Shown here in pieces: positions 26,967-39,543 of a DNA stretch of 64,000 bases (its first letter is position 1; the number at the start of each line of letters is the position of its first letter). Below the pieces are notes generated by a model. That model ran no database searches, was not told the DNA's origin, and saw nothing but the letters and a program-made list of their open reading frames with translations. This DNA is from Utricularia gibba (lineage: Eukaryota; Streptophyta; Magnoliopsida; Lamiales; Lentibulariaceae), in NCBI GenBank assembly GCA_002189035.1, contig CM007991.1:1612001-1676000 (forward strand), given 5' to 3'. A program made the translations under genes and the position numbers.

Positions 26967-28277
26967 CCTCCCCCATTCTCTGCTTTTGGCACATGGGAAT
27001 ATGTATGTTGTCAGGGATTTTTTAATATGCGAAAGTACACAAATGCCCCTACCCGTCAGTATTCGACGGTTAACAGTTACCACTTCCCACCAACATCTCT
27101 CCAATGCCCATTGATTTCCAGTAACCCTGAGAACGACGTCGTTCCGACTCCACTCTATCGTGGTCTACCCCTAGACATCGAATCCTTCGCTCCTCCGAAT
27201 CGGACAAAGTTGTAGGCCCCGCACCGCCGGTAAGAGGAGGAGGAGGAGACGGAGTCCTGAGCACCATCTGACGCGGGAATCCACTGCCTTTCATTTCATT
27301 ATTCAACTCGCCGTCGAACAGACGTGGCTGCGCGTGCACACAACGAAAAGCCTGAAAGCCGGGCACACTCCCTGGTCCGGATCCAATCCTGGCCGTCGGA
27401 ACTTCCCATGGGCCCTCACTTTTTCCATTCTTTTCATGAGGCCCCCTGTCAAAAAGCCTGTGCGGTCTGTACGAAAAATAAAGGAACCAACCCCATACTC
27501 GTGCTAAATTAATTAATATACACTCCCCAAGTCCCATGCTATATTCTATAAACCAGACCCTGTTATTTCTATAGTGTAAAAGCAGGTAGAATCTAATACA
27601 CGAGAGAATATTGCAACTCTAGTACGGATGCCCCTTTGTCGCCGCTAATGGCCTCGGCGTGCGCATTCTGATGGGCATTTTCACGCTCCCGGTCGCCGGA
27701 GGAGTAGCCGTACAGTTGGCGAGGTGAGGCCCAGGCCTGAGCGACGGTCGGGCTCCGGGCACTACATGGTCAGTGTGGGCCGCCGGCGCGCCCTTGTGGG
27801 GTTGAGGTTTAGACAAGGCCCGAATTATAACGACTATCTTGGCTACTTAATTCGGCCTAAATAACTAAATATAAATAATGAAGAAACACGTGGCCTAAAT
27901 AATAATAACAATAAAGTCACGTGTTGGTTTAATTTAAAATGATGCTGCCCCGATATTATATAAGACACGGAAAACACGGGCATAATAATAACAATTATTT
28001 TGTTTTTCTGTTTTTAAAAAATAGGGAGCGAAAACCACGCGTCATTTTTTCAACCCCACCCGTGGGTAAAACTAAAAAGTAAAAAAACCAATTTTAATAT
28101 CATGGCCATCCACATACATCCAGATGTACTCCCTTCATTGGTATATAGAAGAACTCAAAAGAAATTAAGGTCTCTTTAGGGGTATCTAAGAAATAAAGAT
28201 GACAATCATTCAATGAGGTATTCGAAAATGTGTCCATAGGGAGGGAAAGGGATTTAAGAAATACAATTTGCACTACA

Positions 28278-28306
28278 CCCCCCCACCCCCCCCCCCCCCC
28301 CCCCCC
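28278..28306. repeat. C7-A-C21 tract
   Basis: Seven C, one A, then twenty-one C: the longest homopolymer in the window, in otherwise AT-rich DNA. Confidence 0.9.
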
Positions 28307-29174
28307 TACTACTAGTGTCTTGCTTGGTATTCATATAAAACCTTTATTTACTTTGACTTTTAGTAAAAAAAATATGTTTCATTTTAAAAATAAAAGAAAT
28401 ATGTTTGTATGTTTAATAAATCGATCCAAATAACATATATACAAGATGAATGATTAAATTCTGATAAACTGTTAGAAGTTGTTTCATAAAATGCATAAAA
28501 AATAGAGTACTTTACAAAGTAATTTTATTTTTTGGGGGTTATTTAGAAAATTTACGATCTACTATCTATTTTTTTCATATACTTTTTAATACATGATCAC
28601 TTTTCTAATTGATCTGTCTATGCCCATCCGGGTTACGACTATTCGACCCGTCAAGTATAGTGTAATGAAATAAAATAAAACCAGTTGATCAAAGAAACCC
28701 GTTTCACAAAACGGTTCAATGGTATTTTTTGTTACAAAAAAAAAAAAGAAAAGAATTGGATGATCAATCCTCCCGGGGGTTTTCTGGTTTGGAAATGGCA
28801 TGTGTTGTCCGAGAGGGCTTTAATTGCAAGGTCACGTCCAGTGTCCAGTAATTTTTCAATTGACGTGTCATCGAACTGTGAGACTTGTGATAATTAATGT
28901 CGTATTTATTCCAAAGACAGGGACCCCACCCCACTCACTAATGTTTTTCAATTCCTTTTTTTATGTAATCCACATTTTATTACACGCAATTCGCGACCCT
29001 GTCCGAGTCAACGGGAGTCGTTCCAAGGTGTTATTTTTTTAATAATTAATTATTAATCATTTGGAGTTTCCCCAAGTGATTGTTATTTTATATGTAATAT
29101 TTTTATTTCTTAATTTCCGGAATTATAGGAGGATTTAACAGCGAGCCGAGAGAGAGAACAAAACACGCCCATAC

Positions 29175-29214
29175 GGCTGGCTGGCTGGCTGGCTGGCTAG
29201 CTAGCTAGGTAGCT
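29175..29214. repeat. (GGCT)6 microsatellite grading into (AGCT)n
   Basis: Six perfect GGCT units (29175-29198) followed by AGCT, AGCT, AGGT, AGCT. It lies about 160 bp upstream of the TATA box of the next gene. Confidence 0.9.
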
Positions 29215-29375
29215 AGCGCTTTCCGCAACTCTCTTCCCATCACGGACTTTGGAAGTTGATTCCACCGAAAACCCAAACTAAAAACTTGATTTTGACTCTC
29301 CCTTCCTCAGAAGATTGAATTTTTATATTTCGTGGGGTTTTGTCGTCTTCCAGCATATTCCGTCCCTAGTTGTGG

Positions 29376-29382
29376 TATAAAA
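29376..29382 (+). promoter_or_regulatory. TATA box of the small 86-residue gene
   Basis: TATAAAA about 85 bp before a spliced leader. The leader appears to contain an intron from about 29470 (donor TAG|GTGAGA) to 29650 (acceptor ATCAG), putting the ATG at 29678 in the second exon. Confidence 0.6.
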
Positions 29383-29677
29383 ACTACGCCGCTGCATTAT
29401 ATCTTTTTCTATTTCGTGTTCTTTCTCTCATCTGGGGAAGAAGGAACCAAGTGCAGCAGCCTTTCTAGGTGAGACCTGTTTGTGATGATTTGGTTTCGTT
29501 CGGTTTCATGTAGCAAATGCCCAGATTCTTATATTCTTCCTGGGGGACTCTGGAACAACTCTGGTTTCTTTTTATGAGCGTTGGTTCTCTCCTATCCAAA
29601 GTTTGAATCTTGATTCCGTTTATTTGATTTTTTACTTGTCCGTGCATCAGGTAAAAGAAAAAGTTCCACGTTTTGAA

Positions 29678-29938
29678 ATGGGGTTGGTTGAGAGATTGGA
29701 ATGGGCTCATATTCATGGCAAGAAATTGTGTAAAAGCATCTATTGGAAGATCAGAGCGGCAGCAATGAGAAAAGGGAGCAAGAAAAGGTTGAAGTTTTTT
29801 CAGTATGATCCTTATAGCTATTCACTCAACTTCGATGATGGAATTGGATGCGGCAACGAGTCACCAAGGGCCGTGTTTCATTCATCAGGATTTGCGGACA
29901 AAAGAATCCTTTGCGTTTTCATTGTCCTGTTGGAATGA
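29678..29938 (+). CDS. Small basic protein of unknown function with a YDPxSYxLNFDDG motif
   Basis: An 86-residue ORF. The N-terminal half is basic (RIEWAH-like helix, KKLCKSIYWKIRAAAMRKGSKK region), followed by FQYDPYSYSLNFDDGIG. I recall the motif from small plant proteins of about 80-100 residues, nuclear or membrane-associated and uncharacterised. The start follows a leader intron and a TATA box. The last about 15 residues (hydrophobic, ending VLLE) are less certain. No enzymatic motif, signal peptide or Cys pattern is seen. Confidence 0.65.
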   Translation: MGLVERLEWAHIHGKKLCKSIYWKIRAAAMRKGSKKRLKFFQYDPYSYSLNFDDGIGCGNESPRAVFHSSGFADKRILCVFIVLLE

Positions 29939-30626
29939 TGGAACTTTTACCCTTTCACTGACTGTTCTTTTTTGCTGCAACGCAAAGTTTAGATTCCTTT
30001 TCATCATTGCCCCTTGGTTTCAAACTCATCCTTTACTTTAGTATCTTGACAAAATGTCGCCAAGTGTTGAGAAAACTTTCTTCTTACAAAAAGGGAATCT
30101 GATACTTAGAATGGGGCATGTTAGGAAAGAAAAAAAACAGACAAGATTGGTAAATGGTAGGTAGAGGAAGCATTTCATTGGTATTAACTGTGAGGGGGGT
30201 GGAAGATGGAGACAGCTAATAAGGATACAGCTAAACGTTAGTACTGCTTATGTATTAAATCTTCACATGGTCCTTAACCTACAGACCATACTCTGAAGAT
30301 GTCGTTGATGCGCCGGTGATGGGTTAGCTTTAAGTTGATTACGAGAGCGAGTTGTGATGCCGATTAGGTATACACTGCCTCCGCTGGCAGCGCAGTAGCC
30401 GCTGATGAGTTTTTGCAGCAGATTTATGGTGAAAAAACATGGCTTAGGTACAGTGTAATGTTAACAAGGACTACTGTTCTGAATTAGGATCATGACAAGA
30501 AATATAGATTGAAGGAACGAATGAGAAGAGAGATGATGGGCTGCAGGTCTTGAGAAGAAGCAGAGGCTTTCTGGGGCAACTTCACCACCAGCACGTCTAT
30601 TTAGCTGCAATGCCGGTGAAAGGTAG
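29939..30626. other. Convergent 3' flanks
   Basis: 3' UTRs of the small-protein gene (+) and the BPC gene (-). No coding signal. Confidence 0.5.
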
Positions 30627-31665
30627 CTACTTGATTGTGATGTAGCGGTTCGTGCCATGCTTCGCCCAGTGCGGTTTAAGGTCCACAGGATTGGATAGAT
30701 CATGGCCATCAGCTGCAAGCCTGCTGAGAAGCTTGCTGAATGCACTGCCGCTCATTTTGCGACCTCCCACTCGGGCATGTCTCTTGTTTGGAACAGCTGG
30801 TAGTGGATACATTGACAGATTTGTCGTGCAGCAAGATGATTGCCAGCCTCCATTTCCCCATTTGTAGCACGGCCTAAGAACTCCGGTGCATGAACAGACT
30901 GGAACAGGCATTGTCGTCTCGTCAAATGAAACCTGGTTCAAACTAAGGTCCTGCTCCTTCCATTGCTGCTTGGATGAGCCAACTTGCCTGTTGATATCAT
31001 CGTTGCCGCTGCCCGAATCCTGGACACTCTTCCAAAGCACCATTTTGCTATGATCCTCTGCCTCTTCTTTAACCCTTTTTGATGATTTGGAGGGCCTCCT
31101 TGAAGCAGTTGCAGACACAGGCTTAGTCTCCTTGGCACGCTTTGCACGATACGCCTTGGCAGGTTCAGGAGCAACAGCGGCTATCGTAACTTGATCAGCC
31201 AGATTCATGTCACCGGAATCATATGGTGGATCATGTGCCTGCGGCTGAGGATGGTGAAGAGTTGAGCAATCTGGCAGCCGATAGGACATTGAGATATGTT
31301 GCTTACGTTATTTTCACGGTACTGAAGGGCAGCAATAGCAGTATCCCTTTCTATTATGGCATTGTTCCGTTCTGCAATAGCTCTGTCTCTCTGCAGAAAA
31401 GCCAAGTCCCTCTCAGCAATGGCCGCTTTCTTCTCGGAAATAGCCAAGTTTCTCTCTTGGATAGCGGCATCTCTTTCGGCCATGACGCCCATTATATGCT
31501 TCATCGATGGCTGATGCTGCATTAGCCACTGAACACAGGAGCATTTGCAAAATCACTGATAGAAAACACTATAAATCACACTGAAACAAATAAGCTAAGC
31601 AAGATCTCTACTTGGCCCTGAGTGGGCTTTAGCCTTCCGTTTTCACGGTGCGCACCGTCATCCAT
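30627..31665 (-). CDS. BBR/BPC GAGA-binding transcription factor (BPC4/6 group), one frame break
   Basis: Exon 1 is 31665-31612 ([18 protein letters not shown]); exon 2 is 31528-30627. About 318 residues in the repaired frame. The N-terminal Ala-zipper coiled coil ([20 protein letters not shown] and repeats) is the hallmark of group II BPC proteins. The C-terminal DNA-binding domain has the invariant pentacysteine region ([18 protein letters not shown], then SSCCTT) and ends NRYITIK. BPC proteins bind GA repeats in the nucleus and can recruit Polycomb complexes. Between CPIGCQIA and LHHPQPQ, around 31252-31272, the frame shifts by one base. Both sides are conserved in recalled BPC6, so the gap is a single missing base rather than an intron. 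A 66-nt GT-AG alternative would remove the conserved CPxGCQI block. Confidence 0.93.
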
Positions 31666-33387
31666 AGGAGATCCTTGTGACAAGATAATCACAGCTTGAA
31701 CCTAACAGAGTACAAAGCAATTACAACAAACTGCAGGCAACCAGCTCCCATTCTATCTGGGAAAACTGATCTAAAGTAACAGACATGAAATAAACTTCTC
31801 CTTCACGTCCTATTTTCAAAGAAAGCCTTGAATTGCACAAGCTTTCATGTATTCCGTGCACATTGTATCATTTAGACATGAAATACACGAAACCCCAGAG
31901 ACAATGAAATGAAAAGAAAGAGCCAATATGAGCTAAGCTTGAATCTGATGCAGAGAAAATAAAGAGTGCCGCAGCCTCTTGAAGTTACTCAAATCTACAC
32001 TGTTTTCCCAACACAATTCAAGCAAAGGAACTGAGACGCAATCAATAATACCCGAATAGAGTAACGCCTAATTCAAGAACGAACAAGAAGAAATGGATCC
32101 AGAGTCGCCGCAAGCAGCTTTCAAAGCTAGTTAACCGCAATTCAAATCAATCTGTCAAGCACGCCACCAAGAATCTCCGAACAAATAGCTTCCATTGAGA
32201 AAAGAAATCGTGGAAACAACCACAAACGGCAGTCAACATACGAAATGGGAATGAAATTAGACAGGAGAAAAGCCAGCTGCTTTCAATCAAAGAACCCCGT
32301 GAAAATCTATTCAAGAAGAGTAGCAGCTCAATGATGAAGAGACCCAGTTACCACAAACCCCTTTCAATCAAAGAACGACACGAAAATCTATTCAAGAAGA
32401 GCAGTTCAATGACGAACAGACTCAATTACCACAAACCCAGCTTCACTATTTCCCTTCTCTGGATATCTGCAAATTGCAGCAGCTTCCACAGACCAAATTT
32501 TTACTTCGGCGACATTGTAACTTTAAACGTTCCGTACCAAAAAATATTCATTTCTGCAACTTTAATAGTGGGAGTGGGTGGGGGAGTGTGACCTTTTTAC
32601 TCAACGGTGGAAATTGAAAAGGAAAATGCGGTGAACCCGAGCCGAGAGGGGGGAAGGACTCTTGTCCTTTAGCCCGCTGTTCAGAAAGCATTTCTTACTA
32701 GAAATGGATTACAGAGAACACAAACAAACACCCCCATTCTTCCTCCCAGACAAACCTTCCATACGACCATTTGCAAGGCCCCGTCACTGAATTGAATACA
32801 TTTGACAATTTCCTGTTGTCCTAACAATATATATGTAATTTACTTGTTATAAAATTTGTTTTGCAAAAGCCTTACATTGTAAAAATGTCATCTTGCAAAG
32901 TTAGCCCCCATTCACTCCTATTACTTTCACTTCAGGTTATGATGAAAGTGTTTGATGATCCTTGAGACAACTTTGATTACTTTTTGTTGTTTTTATAATG
33001 AAGTAATGTTTAGTCTAATTTTTAAGGTTCCCGGATTTACAGTTGTCGAGTAATCAGTATGAATTTGATAGTGGAGGATTGAAATTGACAAAAAGCTCAA
33101 AGGTATTGATCTTTGCCCCGGAAAACACAACAGCTCAAAAGTCAAAACTGGTCGGAGTTTGACCTCTGGGTGACCTTTTTGCATAGTGTTGCACGTAAAG
33201 CCCTGAGTAAAAAACACAGTGGTTGGTTCTAATGTTGGCATCCTTATCTACTACCGAGTAGCAGCTTTGTGAGAAAAGTTGGCGGAATCCAATTATTCCA
33301 AAAGTTGTACCTTTATTTCCTTCTTCTTCTTCTTTATTCCTTTTAATTTGAAGTGGGCTAGTTGGGATTGCAGTTCTGAGACAGGAT
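31666..33387. other. BPC leader/promoter and upstream region of the DUF1218 gene
   Basis: Divergent upstream region of two genes. Contains an 80-bp imperfect tandem duplication (32281-32438), probably inside the BPC leader or its intron, and a short (CTT)n tract near 33320. No coding sequence supported. Confidence 0.5.
32281..32438. repeat. Imperfect tandem duplication of about 80 bp
   Basis: Copy 1 is 32281-32360 and copy 2 is 32362-32438. Both start TTTCAATCAAAGAAC, share GAAAATCTATTCAAGAAGAG, and end TTACCACAAACCC. A few substitutions and a small indel separate them. Confidence 0.9.
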
Positions 33388-34394
33388 ATGGCATCCAATT
33401 TTCTGCTTGCGGGTGTTTTTGTCCTGGATTTGATCGCCTTTTCGCTTGCTGTCGCAGCTGAGCACAAAAGATCTACTGTGAGTCCTGTCGACTTCTTGTC
33501 AGTTTGGGCTGTTTAAAGAGTGAAATGGGGTTGTTTTCAAGTAACAATTTTTCAAATGTCTTGTTTTTCAAACTTCTTCGTTCTTCTTGGGCACCCAGTT
33601 TTTTAGATTACTAGCATAGACTTTTTCCATCCGTTTGATTGGGTAACTGAAGAAGAACGAATGAACTTGAGGCTTGACGCCTGCTGTGTCACTAAAGCTA
33701 ATAAAACACTGCTGTTTTGCTGATTTACTCCTTACAGAAATTCCTGTACTTGTCTCTTCTTGTCCTGAGAGATACACTTTTAAGCATATGTCTTAATGCA
33801 ACTCCTTGTACTGAGTTTTCCCTCCCATTTCATCATTTCCGCAGGCAACAGTGAGGTACAATGAGAACCGGCAAGTCTGTAACTATACCTCAAAAGTATC
33901 TTCAGGCTTGGGCTTATCCTCATTTGTGTTAGTTTTAGCTGCTCAAGTACTGATAATGACTGCTACTAAGTGCTTATGCTGTGGGAAAGCACTTCATCCC
34001 GGTCGACGCAGGGTCTGGTCCATTGTTTCTTTCATTACTTGTTGGTAAGTTATAATCCTTATCACACTGTGATTCATTATCCTCATACTTCAGTTGCTAG
34101 CTGCTTCATTTTGTCTGAAGTAAATGAATCTAATCTTTTAGGTTGACGTTTTTCATCGCGGTTGTGTGCTTGCTAGCTGCTTCTGTTCAAAATGCATATC
34201 GCAGTGATGAGATGACCACCGGTCCAAACCCCCCAAATTGCTACACAGTGCGGAGGGGAATCTTTGCAGCTGGAGCAGCCTTTATATTCTTCACTGGGAT
34301 TCTCTCTAGCCTGTTCTATGTGAACTATTCGAATGCTGATCATGACATCCCCACTCAAAGCAGAGATGCAGGCATCAGAATGGGGTCGATGTAG
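33388..34394 (+). CDS. DUF1218 family membrane protein (VCC/DEAL/MWL-like)
   Basis: Three exons, 33388-33477, 33845-34044 and 34142-34394, giving 180 residues in frame. The N-terminus is a hydrophobic signal-anchor (FLLAGVFVLDLIAFSLAVAA). Three more hydrophobic helices follow (LSSFVLVLAAQVLI, VSFITCWLTFFIAVVCLLAA, IFAAGAAFIFFTGILSSLFY), so four membrane spans are expected. The Cys residues in CNYTS, CLCCGKAL and NCYTVRRGIFAAGA are typical of DUF1218. Members act at the endomembrane or plasma membrane in vascular and leaf-margin patterning or in lignin-related processes; the specific role here is unknown. Confidence 0.92.
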
Positions 34395-34913
34395 CTGCTG
34401 AATGGAAGAAGAGGTAATCAATCTGGTTCAAGCTTCTTGAATTGAAATGTGTTGCTGTACAGTGTGTGCTCATGATGGTTTCCAGTTGTTCATAGCCTTT
34501 GTTGTGTATGATGCATATGTTGATAGGTTGATTAGAAGTGTGGATCCACATTGGCTCTTACACTCATTTATATCATCTCTGTATACTAACTGTTTCACTT
34601 GTGTGCACTGGTATCAGACGAGTGATTTGAAAACACTCTTCTTAAAATGCACAATCACATACCATCTGGATTGAAATACAGGAAGAGGGAGGTGTGTTAT
34701 TTCCAATTTCACTCTAACAGGAAGTTACAGAGGCACAAAAGAGAAGAACGAATGTGAACAATAAGAAAAAGGTCTGCAGAGTGCAACACTAGAAGATTTG
34801 GGGGCAAGCACGAACCTAAGGCATCATCCTCAGTAACAATGGTGTAGTAAGAAAACTAGATCCTGTACAGGAGCAAGCAAACTGACTGTAGTATTGCTCT
34901 GTTTTTTTTTTTT
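34395..34913. other. Convergent 3' flanks of the DUF1218 and WAPL genes
   Basis: 3' UTR sequence only; ends in a T15 run just below the WAPL stop codon. Confidence 0.5.
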
Positions 34914-37900
34914 TTAAGGAATTCTACATGATTCTATCACTTCAAGAACGGCCGAGTGCGTCTCTGTGGAGATCATGTCCAGTGTCCGGTGGAACTCCTG
35001 CACAGACAATATTGGCCTTTCGCATTTCCCACCAAAATGAAAATACAAAACTCAACTTCACCCAACAAACTACTACACTGAGGACGGTAGCACATTATGA
35101 AACCATAGTATTCCTCCTAGTAGGAATGGTTAGGATGCTCGATAAAACTAAAGAAATATTGGAAGAAATACGTACCACGAATCTCTCTAAAACAGGAACG
35201 AGTATTCTTAAGTTGCGTTCTGGAAGATGCTCAGCAATTGAGTTGCGGACTTTTTTGCTAGTGAAGAGGACAAAGAAGAAAACATATGATATACTCAAGA
35301 CATTAAACAAAAGGACAAGGAGGGTTGGAAACAAGTTGAATACAATACCTTTCTGTTGAAAGGAATGCAAGCAGAAGTGCAGAATAAGCTTCTACTATCA
35401 TCTTCTCAGCTTCCTTCTCTCCTTGCAACAAGGAATCCTCATCCTCCTGCAACCAAATGCTGCACTACTTAACATAGATCAATGATGGGTAGTAATTGGC
35501 AGCACCCTAGAAAATTCAACTTGTGATCATTGACTTCGATCATTCTCTGACTTTCAACCATTATGGAGCTATGACTACAAGCTCCAGAATAGCAGATGCA
35601 GAAAACTTCGACCATTTTCCAACATTCAAGCGTGCATAAGGAACATGAGAAGCAAGTATATTTCCTCACCAACGAAAACGGTTTATCATCCTGACCAGCC
35701 TCACCACTGACACCCTGATTATTCAAAAATATTGAGCAAAGAAGAGAAATCACATCTACTTGATCCCCAGCGACTATGACTTCGTGCCTGGGTAATGAAA
35801 CCCTAGCTTTGGCAAGACTAGATCTGTTGAAATGACAGAAATCAGTTTTAAAAAACTCCTGGAAAGTAAAAAGGTACCGTTTATGAATAAGTTACCTATT
35901 GCAAATATCCTTTTCAACCAAATTCACTAGAGAGCCCAATATAGCAACGAGAAAGTCTAGCTGTTGATCAGTGAGATGTGAATTGATATGCCCATTAACA
36001 CTAGAACTAGACTTGGATGGCAAAGTACAAGGTTCCATGTCACTGAAATTTGGATTTGAGGAAGTAAATAATGGAAAATGACTAGCAACCAGTGAGCACA
36101 ATGTTTGTAATCCACCACAGGCCGCTATTTGTTTGCACCCCTCAGAATTTTCATTGGATAAGTTCATGAGAACCTGAAAAGAGATTAGCTATGAATATTT
36201 GATGACAGAAAAAAAGGACAGCAGAAGCACATATCTGTACTTGGTAAACTATTTTTTGGAAAGAGAAGATCCAAAGGAAAGATTACCGAGAGTTGTAGCA
36301 ACGAAAAGGTGTTTTAAGTTTCCACAAGGTACGGCATATAGCAGAACTTAAGATCAAGAATGCAAAGCCACATACAAGAGTTACCGCTTTTGAAAATTTG
36401 AACGTACCTTGACAGCTGTGAGAAGACAATCATCAAGATCGGAATTATTACTATAGCAAACTGAAGAACAACTGGTCTCTTGAGAATCAAGATGTTCCAT
36501 GCTTGATTTGAGTTCACTCTGAGTGAGTTGACTTGCGTAAACATCTTCTGATCTACGCATGCTTCCCCTTTTATCTCGCAAGAAAGATTTTTCTACACTT
36601 CCAGACATTAAATCCCACTTGGAAGGTTCAAACTCATCCTCATCAAATGCAAAGGGATCACTGATATCCTCTGATGTTCTATTGCATGTCATCATCTGTC
36701 TCTTCCCAGCAACAATTTCCATTTCCAATTCCTCATCAAGTCTAAGTCTGAAAGCATCTTCCGGATTCTGAGATGTTCCACTGCAAGATCCAGTTTGAGA
36801 GGATTCAATTCTGAGATTTACAATTTGAGAATCAGCAGGTAACCGAGACTGAATGCTTTGAGATACACTACAGCTTTTCTGAGAAGCTGATCCCAAGCTA
36901 CATATTCCTGAAACAATGTTCTCATGTGAAGAACAATTCAACTTGACATCTGCAGAATAATTTTGAATTTATTAGCAAGGAAGCACCTATAGCCCAATGA
37001 AACAGCCCTCATTTGGAATCGGAATATGCATCAACTAGAAACAATATAAAGTAGGAAATCTTATCTTTTACTTACCTGAGAGAATCTTAATCACACTCAG
37101 AATAAGTTTGACAAAAGTGCGTGGTGCTTTTTGCCCATTAAAAGACCCTCGCATACCAAGCAGGTGGCACTGTCATGAAAAATCAACTAAACATTAACGA
37201 GAAAAAACCTTGTGCAAGTTGAACGACAAAGCTGACGATGCAATTCAACTCCAAAGACGTTATACCTGATTATCTTTGCTAAGAAAGGTAGCATTTTCCA
37301 TTATTTTGAGGCATTTCAAAAGCAATAACAGACTCTGTAGCCAGCAAATATCGTTTGAATTGAGCGAGAAACTGGGATTCTTCTCTAGGAAATCCTGCTT
37401 TAACCACAGGCATCAAATTTACTCAACAGAAATATGGGTTGACACAAAAAACCACCTCAAGGGTGAAAAACGCCACATCAAGTTATCAAGTCAACAGTAC
37501 CGCACTAATATTCAGGATTCCCCATAAACAAACAAGACGATTCTGCTAGACAGCTAAAATGACATGATAAGTCACACGAACGGATAAAAAAGCAATATCC
37601 GCCATACATGCAATCATGTTTTGCATGATTTTTGAAAAAAAATATTCTTGCTTTTGAGAAGTAGATATCACAAACAGCTTAGATTCTACTTTGAATTGCA
37701 AAGATTATCAGAAAACGTGACTAGAAGTAAATGCAGACAGCCTTCTGTAACAAAAATAGGATAGCTAGGCGAGCAACACCAAACATAAAACATACAGCTT
37801 CACACCTCCAGTGTACAATGACATTTCCTTGCCACTTCAAAAACAGCCTCCAGCCCACCATACTGCCTCAGTTTCTCCTTGAAGTTACCCCCAGTTTTCC

Positions 37901-39543
37901 GTAAAGTGCAAGAGGTTTCTGATGAAGAAAATACCAAATATAAAATATGGAAAGAATAATAAGTGTATAATAAAAACTAGGTTTCTTTGAATAAAAATGA
38001 AAACTGTATAAAGCCTCCAGTTGAGACCACATTATTTGAGTTTTATACCTTCAATGGAGATTTTAGAAGAGCAGGCTTTCTCCATGATAAGTAGACTAAT
38101 CCACTTATGATTCAGTTCTGGTTCGTCACTGATTGCATCAACTCCTTTTCTTGGCTTCATTTCATTGCAGTTGGCAAGAATCTCCCGAACCTTGAGCATA
38201 ATTGCTACAGAGCTGGAATCTTTTTCCTTGGCTGAGTCTGGTAAAAAACCAGAAGTTTTGCACAAACCAAGAAGCTTGCTGCCAACTGGATGTGCTTTCT
38301 CCTTGATGGGTTTAGAAATAATAGGTATTAAAAAGTTTACCAAAAACCGAATGGAAGATGGTGAACCCAGGAGATTATCATCTTGACCCTGGAAAACAAA
38401 CTATGAGGACCAGGAAGCATAAATTACAAACACAAAACCACAGTAAAAATCTCACATCACATGTCAGGATGTAAAATAAAGCAGCTGCAGCAAGGTTACT
38501 GGAGGGGTCTTCAAGATTGAGTCCCATGATAGCATCAACGATATTTTTTGCCATCCTAAGAAGTGATGAATTAGACTGACTATAGTCATATATGGAAATT
38601 AGGTAATCCAACGTCAGCATTACTTTTGTCCCTACAATCTATGGTGCATCATACGTCTTGCAGAATGCTGAATAAACAATAATCTGCATGGAGCTTAAGA
38701 TTGTGAAAAAAAATTTCAAAAATTTTCACACTGCCTAAGAGCTTCTGTGTTTCTTAAAGCTTTTGATGGCTCAAAACCGTAAGGGATCAGAGGACAATAC
38801 CCATGTGTCCGCAAAAGCCTCCTTTGTTGCAATGTTACACAGTTTGACAACAATGACAGAAGGCTTGCTCTATGGACCCGAACTGGTTGCCCCTTCTTCA
38901 ATCCATCTAAGGCAAAATTTATCTCATCCAAACGCTCCATTGTTTCCCCACCCTCTTGAGTTTCCATCAATGTGCTGGTAAGTTCCAGATACACATCTTT
39001 CGACTTTGGTTTAACCCTCTTCTTCTTTTTCCTATGGAGCCCAACACTTCCCTCTCTAACACGCTTTTTACCATGCGCATTCAGAGCAGGCTCCAAGCGC
39101 CCCTTAGTACACTTCGACTCCAAAATTTCAAAGTCAGCCAACTCGTTCAACGATCTTGAGGCATCAAAGACAACATTTTTCGCTTTTCTTGATTGTTTGA
39201 AGCCTATAATTTCTACAGCCCCAAACTCCTGTTGTTCTCCTCCTGAACTTGAACAGTACGTCTCAGAATCCAAATCAATCACCTTACCCTTCTTCAAGTT
39301 CCAAACATCGACATCAAATTCTCTCCCTAGCTCTGGTTGCAGGAGCGTTCTTTCGCTCAATTCCTGAGAGGAATCAAAATTGTATGGATCATGCCAGCTC
39401 TCCTGGGACGGAAAAGAAAAATCGTAGGCATCCTGGGAGCAATCCTGCGATGAAGAATCCCGAGCCCCATTGCCAAATCTGCTCGGTGCCGTGCATCCTC
39501 TGCTTAACCCCCTTCCCCGACGGCCATAGGTTCTGTAAATCAT
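34914..39543 (-). CDS. WAPL: WAPL (Wings apart-like) cohesin-release factor
   Basis: Twelve exons on the minus strand: 39543-38801, 38555-38456, 38388-38049, 37918-37806, 37394-37266, 37169-37076, 36949-36408, 36173-35896, 35823-35670, 35446-35349, 35257-35176, 34997-34914. They total 2,757 nt (918 residues) with every junction in frame. It starts MIYRTYGRRGRG, has the conserved block EINFALDGLKKGQPVRVHRA, helical repeats throughout, and ends LEVIESCRIP. This matches recalled Arabidopsis WAPL1 and its length (about 930 aa). WAPL removes cohesin from chromosomes in prophase and meiosis. An acidic, Ser-rich stretch in the large seventh exon (DPFAFDEDEFEPSKWD) is also family-typical. Unlike many neighbours, this long gene needs no frame repair. 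Confidence 0.95.

Larger units (their letters stand above)
26837..29375. other. Intergenic region with repeats
   Basis: No supported gene in 2.5 kb. Holds a (CT)n tract in the leader of the membrane-protein gene, a GGA-rich patch near 27235, a C7-A-C21 run (28278-28306) and a (GGCT)n repeat (29175-29214). ORFs at 27070-27537 and 27619-27816 on the minus strand are GC-rich but show no family resemblance. Confidence 0.5.

Noticed and set aside
27070-27537. 155-codon minus-strand ORF in GC-rich DNA
   Set aside because: Low-complexity Gly/Pro/Arg content and no recognised family; probably chance openness in GC-rich sequence.
27619-27816. GC-rich minus-strand ORF ending ATKGHPY
   Set aside because: No ATG except an internal one leaving about 20 codons, no family recognised and no supporting promoter or splice signals.
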